A stretch of DNA of 11,454 nucleotides from Ruminococcus sp. (GTDB lineage: Bacteria; Bacillota; Clostridia; Oscillospirales; Ruminococcaceae): the NCBI RefSeq assembly GCF_019417665.1, contig NZ_DXUU01000063.1, forward strand, positions 1 through 11,454, written 5' to 3'. Below the pieces are notes generated by a model, which was not told the DNA's origin, searched no databases, and was given only the letters and a program-made list of their open reading frames with translations. Positions within the stretch are counted from its first letter, which is position 1, and each line of letters begins with the position of its first letter. The position numbers were made by a program, and so were the translations under genes. Shown here one piece after another: positions 7,301-11,454 of the stretch.

Positions 7301-7661
7301 GAGCTACCTGATTCAGGCAAAGGGACCCATGGAAAAGTCGATTCACGCTCTGATTGCTGTACATGGGGAACAGCATCTGACTGTGGCTGAGAGTTGTATG
7401 GAATATTCAGTGGCACTGCGGTTTTTAGAAGATCGTGACCTGTGCTTTCAATATGCGAATCAGGGGGTGAAGATCTACGAAGCTTGCTGTGAGGAAAATG
7501 GCAGAGCGTTGATTGAACCAGTTGCCATTATGGGAGATCACTATGCTGCTTTCGGGGAACGAGAAATAGCAGTGCAGTGGTATGATCGTGCGGCTGCTAT
7601 CTGTTGGGAAAATGGATTGGATGAACTGGCAGAGCAGCTGTCGGAACTTTGTGCGGATTGA
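4392..7661 (+). CDS. Ser/Thr protein kinase - NB-ARC (STAND) NTPase - TPR fusion protein
   Basis: This 1089-residue soluble protein has three parts. Residues 25-310 are a eukaryotic-like kinase: G-loop GIGSSCIVY (31-39), ATP-binding Lys K56, catalytic loop YLDLKPEN (D169, K171, N174), metal-binding D189 in a DFD motif instead of DFG, APE at 214-216, and D230 in SDIYAIG. The catalytic residues are kept, although HRD reads YLD. Residues about 325-640 are an NB-ARC/STAND switch: Walker A GIGGIGKS (354-361), Walker B LIILDNFD (430-437), sensor LITSR (455-459), a GLPL-like GHTMAVEL, and LHPL (633-636) closing the winged helix. Residues about 700-1089 are TPR-like helical pairs. STAND proteins oligomerise on ligand binding and activate an attached effector; here the kinase would be that effector. 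Defence, stress or developmental signalling are all possible. The start is set by GGGGGTG (4380-4386). Confidence 0.92.
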   Translation: MKQALSLQEMITLNEVGTSKAFSFRITELVGIGSSCIVYTAVYNDAEGNSFPVRLKECYPAELEITRESDNSLSVPEEQRARLDALLEHFTQGYQKQLMFRQIPESMNSISNIQGIYEGNNTKYIAMSCQNGMCLSKVNDLTLYDIFRVVKAVTQQIANLHRQGYLYLDLKPENIFLYPETPELVMLFDFDSAVRSEELLEHPEWLSFTEQWAAPEVLQGKYAKIGTASDIYAIGALLLYLLFHRNPQLSDRRKHASWETEMQGSILAEESPECRRMVTELLHWTLCSDIRGRYSSCTEISEVLEAFVQEFQKPKPYLKTVLPMGTNFFCGRDREISEIHGILQEETNFLILHGIGGIGKSELAKQYARRYAKEYDAVVFMRYYGTFLDSVILDSNLPIVNCQRSEEETDAAYFARKLQVLRKICTPRHLIILDNFDAEECDFLDEITSLPCKFLITSRVDYAEVFPQYEVDVLEEYADLYQIVTHYYKEDISEPEGDAIENILIALQGHTMAVELIAKQMQILSVTPTQMYEKLEHAGISSSSGKIKHLKDGRLRNNTAYVHIETLFTILGLDDTEKQVLRNLALIGPNPIVMKYLNELCEWNAEETTALQSVISGGWVQAYDLDGVQCIVLHPLISEVLCNQLQPDCVQCETLVSNGAVIAANIDDLGNADERKRNICWLEHMTQNIHGKSLPLADFFDKMNYPVYLGEDNYGKALYCLQREQDILQEIAPEDQEKLLNLYLFSGTIAMKLGDAECAEEYNAKIAAMEDVKDSTRMLCNTRLMQAIDTQNYTGVMQEAQTLLQLAEYEKDDRRIAEAYSNFAWIENSFEDTEAAMSYAKTGTEYMEKYLSEHEVEFADDAENLADLYSDMASMYLVAGVYEKAIVYHQKTKRKLDEIYGEDSVHDISVYVAFAICNLKLGNYSESIGNFKNACALAETYYGAEHAETADDLRSYYDGLVTIWQHTEDTSYLIQAKGPMEKSIHALIAVHGEQHLTVAESCMEYSVALRFLEDRDLCFQYANQGVKIYEACCEENGRALIEPVAIMGDHYAAFGEREIAVQWYDRAAAICWENGLDELAEQLSELCAD

Positions 7662-7831
7662 AAAAATGTATGTATTGGATGTAGGATAGCTTTACGGAAG
7701 AAGTGGAAGCGTTTTGTGCGTAGTATCATATGCCATTTAAATAGGCGTAGCAATGTTGTGATGGCTATTTGTGGGAAACGTGTCGATGTTGTAGAAGTGA
7801 TGCTGCGCGGCAAAATTGTTACGCTTCTAAA

Positions 7832-7870
7832 AGCCACGTAATTTCGATTCTTTATCGAGATTACGTGGCT
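7832..7870. repeat. 17-bp near-perfect inverted repeat with 5-base loop
   Basis: AGCCACGTAATTTCGAT (7832-7848) pairs with ATCGAGATTACGTGGCT (7854-7870), with one G-U position and a TCTTT loop. No good T run follows on the + strand. On the minus strand the stem is followed by TTTTAG, only weakly terminator-like. It is longer and more regular than the terminators in this window, which makes a transposable palindrome or a protein or RNA structural element worth considering. Confidence 0.75.
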
Positions 7871-7937
7871 ACCTCTTTAGGTTAGAATGAGGATAGGGCA
7901 GGGTGGAATGTATGTTCTACACCCTTACTGTACCCTT

Positions 7938-7979
7938 GAGGCAACAGTTCTTTTTTGGAGTCTGTTGTCTCTTGTTTTG
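7938..7979 (+). terminator. Candidate distal terminator downstream of the kinase gene
   Basis: GAGGCAACAG (7938-7947) pairs with CTGTTGTCTC (7962-7971), 10 bp with one G-U pair and a 14-base loop. TTGTTTTG follows. It lies about 280 bases after the kinase stop and is the nearest stem with a T-rich tail, so it probably ends that transcript. The tail is interrupted by G, so the call is moderate. Confidence 0.5.
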
Positions 7980-8088
7980 TAAATTATTTCTGAACGGACA
8001 GGCGTATGACCATGGCTGTGAGTATAATAAAAATCCGTAGACTTATAAGCATATTCTAAAACAAACATCTTAAAAGTGGAAAAACAAC

Positions 8089-8117
8089 TTGACAGCAGAA
8101 CAAATATGACTTATAAT
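8089..8117 (+). promoter_or_regulatory. Perfect-consensus sigma-A promoter of the two membrane-protein genes
   Basis: TTGACA (8089-8094) and TATAAT (8112-8117) both match consensus and are 17 bp apart, predicting strong constitutive transcription unless it is repressed. The predicted start near 8124 leaves an unusually long leader of about 128 bases before the ATG at 8252. Confidence 0.93.
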
Positions 8118-8186
8118 AAGAATATACACTGAATCTTGATGAAATTCCATTTATACATAGAATACATCTTGAATAAGGTAGAAATA

Positions 8187-8224
8187 TGTGTTTCATGTGC
8201 AAAAACACAGAATCTCTTTCTGTG
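8187..8224 (+). promoter_or_regulatory. Two overlapping, mutually exclusive leader hairpins
   Basis: TGTGTTT (8187-8193) can pair with AAACACA (8203-8209). CACAGAA (8206-8212) can pair with TTCTGTG (8218-8224). The two stems share bases 8206-8209, so only one can form fully. The second ends 14 bases before the GAGG ribosome binding site of the next gene and has no T tail, so it is not a terminator. Control of translation start is possible but unproven, and both stems are short. Confidence 0.35.
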
Positions 8225-8251
8225 AAAAAATAAAAAAGCGAGGTTTTTATT

Positions 8252-9505
8252 ATGGGAAAAACAGTAAAGATCAAATATGATTCCGATACCTTTGAAACGC
8301 AGATCACGGTTGGTGAGCGGGTATTTGATACATCCCGGATCAATGGCAAGGAGATTTCCGATTGGGCATATCCGTTCATTGTAAAAAATATTCGCTGGAA
8401 TGGAATCTATGACGAACTGAGATCTTTTGTCGGAGAAACAGAGGAATTTCAGATTCAGTTTGATGGTGCAGAAAAAGAACTTGAGGTGCTGAGGACTGCC
8501 CTAAAGGATACAGCGGTTCGTGTTGCCGGAATGAACAACAAAGTTGTAATTCTCTATAAAAGAGAACCGCTTACAACAAAAATCACAGTAAATGGGAAAG
8601 TATTTGACACTTCTAAGCTTCAGAACAGATACATTGATGAATGGATTTCTCCATTTCAGTTCCGGGATGTGAAGTGGGATGGTATTTTTCAGGAATTGGA
8701 ACGCTTTATCGGAACCGATCTTTATACAATTCAATTTGTTGGCGAACAGGAAGATATGAAGGAACTGATGAAGACATGTCTGGAGAATGTAAGCATGACA
8801 TATCGTGTTCCTTCGGGTTCAACCGTGGGACTTCATGGTGCGAATCTGAAAGAAAAGGGGATGGAAATGCTGTCTGGGGCACAGTCGGCTGCAAAGGGTA
8901 CTGTACAGAGTCTGCATGGCATAGATACGGACGTAATCAAGAGTGCAGTTTCTAAGGGTGTGCAGAGCGTTCAAAATATGGATGCGGATGCGGTAAAGCA
9001 AAAGACAGGAAAAATGCTGAAAACTGCAAAGGAAATGCGTAAGGACGATTGGATTGCTTTTTTCAAGAAGCAGTGGAAAAAAATCGTGCCCATTGTAATT
9101 GCGGTGATTCTCGTTCTGGTTCTTTTGATTAAATTGATCGGTGCAATTTTCGGTGGAAGTACATTGACAATTGAACCGGATACCATGGGTGGTGCCATGG
9201 CGTGTGAACATGAATGCAAGGCAGGCAGCGTTGGATTTTTACATACAGAGGGAACTTCAACTGGTTTTCTGTATTTCAGCGCCGGAGATCATACCACTGT
9301 TTATCTCATAGAAAGTGAAGACGGCGTAAGTGAAGAAACAACTGCTGCTGAGAGTGAAATTTATGAGAGAAACAGCAGTTCAACTGATTATGATACGAAG
9401 GTAAAAGGAAAGGATGTAGACGGTGATGGCTGCATTGAATTTACCATTAGCGAATTTACTGGTGTCGATTATAAAAAGGCCTGCACCATCAAGTGCAAAT
9501 ATTAA
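8252..9505 (+). CDS. Membrane protein with a duplicated N-terminal domain and an EF-hand-like loop
   Basis: This 417-residue protein has no signal peptide and one membrane span at about 279-299. It is probably anchored with the N-terminus in the cytoplasm, with basic residues (KKQWKK, 272-277) just before the span. Residues about 5-84 and 98-177 are a tandem duplication offset by 93 residues: ITV..(R/K)VFDTS, then I..W..PF, (V/I)(R/K)W(N/D)GI..EL..F(V/I)G and IQF recur in order. A linker rich in helix-forming residues (about 195-265) joins the repeats to the membrane. The outer part (300-417) has three Cys in its first and last thirds (C318, C322, C411, C415 among them) and an EF-hand or dockerin-like DVDGDGCIE loop (388-396) that may bind calcium. 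I know no named family. Start: GAGG about 9 bases upstream of the ATG. It appears cotranscribed with the zinc-ribbon gene. Confidence 0.8.
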   Translation: MGKTVKIKYDSDTFETQITVGERVFDTSRINGKEISDWAYPFIVKNIRWNGIYDELRSFVGETEEFQIQFDGAEKELEVLRTALKDTAVRVAGMNNKVVILYKREPLTTKITVNGKVFDTSKLQNRYIDEWISPFQFRDVKWDGIFQELERFIGTDLYTIQFVGEQEDMKELMKTCLENVSMTYRVPSGSTVGLHGANLKEKGMEMLSGAQSAAKGTVQSLHGIDTDVIKSAVSKGVQSVQNMDADAVKQKTGKMLKTAKEMRKDDWIAFFKKQWKKIVPIVIAVILVLVLLIKLIGAIFGGSTLTIEPDTMGGAMACEHECKAGSVGFLHTEGTSTGFLYFSAGDHTTVYLIESEDGVSEETTAAESEIYERNSSSTDYDTKVKGKDVDGDGCIEFTISEFTGVDYKKACTIKCKY

Positions 9506-9525
9506 AACCAAATGAATGAGAAAAC

Positions 9526-9586
9526 TTGATTTGTCCGAACTGCGGTGTGAAACTGGGACGATTATTTTGAAAAAGCATACAAATGA
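9526..9586 (+). pseudogene. Relic resembling the head (and perhaps tail) of a second zinc-ribbon gene
   Basis: From TTG at 9526 the frame reads LICPNCGVKL, nearly the same as the LICPNCGVEL start of the next gene, then ends at TGA 9568-9570 after 14 codons. In the first nine codons the DNA differs from the intact gene at two bases, both silent, and the next difference is Lys versus Glu. In another frame, 9551-9586 reads NWDDYFEKAYK and then a stop, which looks like a protein tail. A simple reading is a paralogous zinc-ribbon gene whose middle was lost, joining head to tail out of frame. It could instead be a short leader peptide. No clear ribosome binding site precedes it. Confidence 0.5.
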
Positions 9587-9601
9587 CAGGAGGAATATAT
9601 T

Positions 9602-10540
9602 TTGATTTGCCCGAATTGCGGTGTGGAATTAGAGGACAATGCGGAAAGCTGTTTCCTTTGCGGCGCTGTACTGGAATTGGAATGTGATACAGAGCAAACT
9701 GTGGAAGCAGAGCCTGTGATAGAGGATGCGGCAAGACAGGAGTCGCCGAATGCAGGAAGTTATCCTATGAAGAAAAAGAATTCTATTTTGATTGTTATTC
9801 TTGTGATATTGATCGTACTTGTGTTTGTTCTGGCTGCTGTTGTTGGAATACTTCTGCTGAAAAATGAACATAAGGATACCAGCGAAATGATTGCTGTGCA
9901 GACAACGGATACATCTACGGTTTTTTTGGAAACAACCGCATTACAGGCAGAAACAACCACTTTGACAACATCAGATACAACAGAAACAACATCATCAACG
10001 ACTACAGCAGAGGTCACTACAACTACAATAGCTGTCACTACAGAACAAATGGGAGATGTGGTAGATTATTATAGTGCTTATGGGATTCACATTTTATCTG
10101 AGGCGGATATGTTAAATCAGAATTCTGCGAATCGGGATTATTTTCTCTATGATATCAATGGGGATAATGTTTGCGAATTGATTCTTTACCTGGGAAGCTG
10201 CGAAGCCGATGCTGTCTATAAAGTCTGGACAATTGATGGCAGTGACATTTTATACTGCGGTGATATGGGAGCAGGGCATACAGTTCTGCGGGAAAAGGAT
10301 GGAAAATTATATGCAAGTATGGGAGTGATGGGGATGCAAACCATCCTGGAACTATCCCTGGATGCAAATCATCTTCTTGAAACATCGACTTATTTTGATT
10401 CTGGTAATTCTATGATGGATGAATATATTGAAGTTGGCCCCATGATAGAGTCTTATGATTTTTCTGATACTGCACCATTGTATAGCTATAGTACAGGAAC
10501 TTTAGATGCTGGTTATTATAGCTACGCACCTTCTTATTAA
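9602..10540 (+). CDS. Zinc-ribbon, single-span membrane protein with Thr-rich stalk
   Basis: This 312-residue protein starts at TTG, supported by AGGAGG (9588-9593) 8 bases upstream. The N-terminal cytoplasmic part has a zinc ribbon with C3-x2-C6 and C17-x2-C20 (CPNCG and CFLCG). An acidic linker follows, then KKK and a membrane span at about 61-86. Outside, residues 99-147 form a low-complexity Thr/Ser stalk (runs such as TTETTSSTTTAEVTTTT), which could be glycosylated or act as a cell-wall spacer. The C-terminal domain (about 150-312) begins with a YDINGDNVCELIL motif (183-195), like Asp-rich calcium-binding repeat motifs of surface proteins, and ends in a Tyr/Ser-rich tail. The topology is inside-to-outside, as in sensor or surface-display proteins. 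No catalytic motif is seen. It is cotranscribed with the preceding membrane protein and ends at a terminator. Confidence 0.85.
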   Translation: MICPNCGVELEDNAESCFLCGAVLELECDTEQTVEAEPVIEDAARQESPNAGSYPMKKKNSILIVILVILIVLVFVLAAVVGILLLKNEHKDTSEMIAVQTTDTSTVFLETTALQAETTTLTTSDTTETTSSTTTAEVTTTTIAVTTEQMGDVVDYYSAYGIHILSEADMLNQNSANRDYFLYDINGDNVCELILYLGSCEADAVYKVWTIDGSDILYCGDMGAGHTVLREKDGKLYASMGVMGMQTILELSLDANHLLETSTYFDSGNSMMDEYIEVGPMIESYDFSDTAPLYSYSTGTLDAGYYSYAPSY

Positions 10541-10548
10541 AATGTAGT

Positions 10549-10588
10549 TGAGGAGCTGAATGCATAGATACAGACAACTCCTCATTTT
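10549..10588 (+). terminator. Intrinsic terminator after the zinc-ribbon membrane protein gene
   Basis: TGAGGAG (10549-10555) pairs with CTCCTCA (10578-10584), with a possible inner CTG/CAG extension, and TTTT follows. It lies 8 bases after the stop codon. The loop is large, but the position and tail are good. AAAATG precedes the stem and CATTTT follows it, so it may act in both directions. Confidence 0.75.
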
Positions 10589-10742
10589 GATAAAAGGATA
10601 TTTACGTGATTGATAAAAAGCGGAATACTCATGTTAAAAACGCAAGAGAATAATAGAAAAATAGAATTTCAGAAATTGATGATCTGCAGAAATAATCGAA
10701 ACAAGCATTATATTCCTTTCTGACTTTTTCTATCAGGAATGG

Positions 10743-10781
10743 AAGTCATTTTTACAAATTACATCTCTGTTATGGTAGAAT
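10743..10781 (+). promoter_or_regulatory. Promoter of the last ORF, with shared 16-nt element (copy 3)
   Basis: AAGTCATTTTTACAAA (10743-10758) is the third identical copy of the 16-nt block. TTTACA (10751-10756) and TAGAAT (10776-10781) are again 19 bp apart. Unlike copies 1 and 2, the -10 is TAGAAT rather than TATACT, which shows the block itself is what is conserved. The 154 bases between the previous terminator and this site (10589-10742) show no gene; there is only a weak ATTCCT/AGGAAT inverted repeat near 10711-10739. Confidence 0.7.
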
Positions 10782-10830
10782 ATATTTACAGCAACAAGCT
10801 GAATATATTTGAAAGTGTAGGTAAATCACT

Positions 10831-11454
10831 ATGGTCACAAATGAGAAATGGTTTGAGGTTGAGGAATGCTATCCAGCACAGTTAAGCAGAATTGAAGTTG
10901 TTCCGGGTGAAAATGGAGATTGTGATATTGTATTCACATTTATTGTTTGGAACGGGTATATCTTCAAGGAGTTTACACACACCTGCAAGGAGATTTACTC
11001 TGAACAGGGACAGTACTATTTTAGAAGATTTTGTGTTACTATGCTTGGTGACATGGAAGATGAAGACAGCTGGTATGAGATTGTCTACAAAGCTGATATG
11101 AATGACTGGGCAGGTTGCGATATGGTTGTAACTGTTATAGATGCTGATAAACCTATCATTGAAAATGTCTTTAGCAGCTTTGTAAGCTATGACTACCTTT
11201 ATGAAGAAGATCAGAAAGATTTGGATGAGGAGTTCGGCTTTGATTATAAAACAATCTTCCAGGACATAAAAATAAAGCATGGCAGTGTCCCGGAAGAAAT
11301 CAATGAATATATGAGAGCCGTTCTTAACAAGCATCACCTAATAAGTAATGATTTTATTATTGACGATGCTTTTAAACATCACCTTGATTTTGCGGATCTT
11401 CTTAGAGCCTGTTTAGTATCTTTTAAGAATAATGCGGATAAAAGCGAGGGAAAC
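10831..11454 (+). CDS. Unknown protein, 3' end outside the window (at least 208 residues)
   Basis: The frame is open from ATG 10831 to the last base, 208 codons without a stop, and an in-frame TAA at 10822 fixes the ATG as the first possible start. The ribosome binding site is weak (only TAGG about 10 bases upstream). The product is acidic and rich in aromatics. An N-terminal beta-rich half (about 1-110, for example DCDIVFTFIVWNGYIF and DMVVTVIDADKP) is followed by a mixed helical half (about 120-208) with ECYPAQL near the start and DLDEEFGFDYKTIF in the middle. No signal peptide or membrane span is seen. I do not recognise a family. Its promoter carries the shared 16-nt element, linking it to the SF3 helicase unit, so a mobile-element function is a reasonable guess. 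A minus-strand frame covering 10882-11337 is judged a shadow. Confidence 0.75.
   Translation, partial: MVTNEKWFEVEECYPAQLSRIEVVPGENGDCDIVFTFIVWNGYIFKEFTHTCKEIYSEQGQYYFRRFCVTMLGDMEDEDSWYEIVYKADMNDWAGCDMVVTVIDADKPIIENVFSSFVSYDYLYEEDQKDLDEEFGFDYKTIFQDIKIKHGSVPEEINEYMRAVLNKHHLISNDFIIDDAFKHHLDFADLLRACLVSFKNNADKSEGN

Larger units (their letters stand above)
7662..8088 (+). other. 427-bp stretch without a convincing gene, holding three tandem hairpins
   Basis: No credible coding region is visible on either strand. The kinase frame happens to stay open from its stop to 7841, but has no ribosome binding site and no recognisable domain. From 7832 to 7979 lie three consecutive inverted repeats: a 17-bp hairpin (7832-7870), a bulged nested stem (AGGG/CCCT, CAG/CTG, then GGTG/CACC with GAA/TTC inside, 7895-7936), and a 10-bp stem with a T-rich tail (7938-7979). 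This could be a structured 3' UTR with a distal terminator, an independent small RNA, or the remnant of a mobile element. No clear promoter precedes the hairpins. A lone TATAAT at 8023-8028 lacks a -35. Confidence 0.5.

Noticed and set aside
7662..7841. Open kinase frame beyond its TGA (including a 26-codon frame from ATG 7761)
   Set aside because: There is no ribosome binding site or domain, and the frame ends inside the 17-bp hairpin. Stop-codon read-through has no supporting signal.
7900..7925. AGGGTGGAA resembling the T-box motif AGGGTGGNACCGCG
   Set aside because: The match stops after AGGGTGG plus one base, there is no specifier stem layout, and no aminoacyl-tRNA synthetase or amino-acid gene follows closely.
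8023..8028. Isolated TATAAT upstream of the membrane-protein operon
   Set aside because: No -35 lies at a suitable distance and there is no extended -10 TG; the perfect promoter at 8089-8117 explains expression.
9760..10038. Val/Ser-rich minus-strand frame opposite the Thr-rich stalk
   Set aside because: Low-complexity Thr codons on the + strand read as Val-rich sequence on the other strand; this is a compositional shadow.
10861..10881. ECYPAQL in the last ORF resembling ECYPAEL in the kinase
   Set aside because: The similarity is only seven residues, in different structural settings, with no further alignment on either side.
10882..11337. 151-codon minus-strand frame near the window end
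   Set aside because: It is antisense to a longer + strand frame that has a promoter and protein-like composition; no promoter or ribosome binding site is seen for the minus frame.

Overview
The window reads as accessory DNA from a low-to-mid GC Gram-positive bacterium, most likely a gut Clostridia member of the Ruminococcus type. The supports are AGGAGG-type ribosome binding sites, short sigma-A-like promoters, U-tailed terminators after most units, and typical families (DUF2325-like, P4/D5-type SF3 helicase, kinase-NB-ARC-TPR fusion, zinc-ribbon membrane proteins with Thr-rich linkers). The genus is an inference. Every supported gene lies on the + strand.

Layout. (1) 1-500: the C-terminal part of a DUF2325-like protein, possibly a relic because an in-frame stop interrupts it, followed by a terminator. 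(2) 572-2213: a promoter with a hairpin at the predicted transcript start, an SF3 helicase typical of phage, plasmid or integrative-element replication, and a terminator. (3) 2222-3561: a single-gene unit for a 410-residue protein with an XRE-like helix-turn-helix segment. (4) 3567-4336: a two-gene operon with an unknown 141-residue protein whose end overlaps a small stand-alone winged-helix DNA-binding protein. (5) 4338-7661: a 1089-residue Ser/Thr kinase-NB-ARC-TPR protein with its own promoter. (6) 7662-8088: no convincing gene, but three tandem hairpins including a 17-bp near-perfect one. (7) 8089-10588: a consensus promoter driving two single-pass membrane proteins. One has a duplicated N-terminal domain and an EF-hand-like loop; the other is a zinc-ribbon protein with a Thr-rich stalk. 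A fragment resembling the head of a second zinc-ribbon gene sits between them. (8) 10743-11454: a promoter and an open reading frame of at least 208 codons that runs off the window end.

The most notable non-gene signal is a 16-nt block, AAGTCATTTTTACAAA, found identically at three places. Each copy contains a TTTACA -35-like hexamer followed, 19 bp later, by a good -10. The three copies precede the SF3 helicase, the small winged-helix operon and the last ORF. They therefore look like a co-regulated set, possibly belonging to one mobile element.

The most notable protein is the kinase-STAND-TPR fusion. Its architecture (N-terminal effector-like kinase, NTPase switch, C-terminal repeat sensor) is that of STAND signalling proteins, some of which act in phage defence. 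Its neighbourhood of HTH regulators and two membrane proteins could form an uncharacterised sensing system. That grouping rests on proximity only, because the units have separate promoters.
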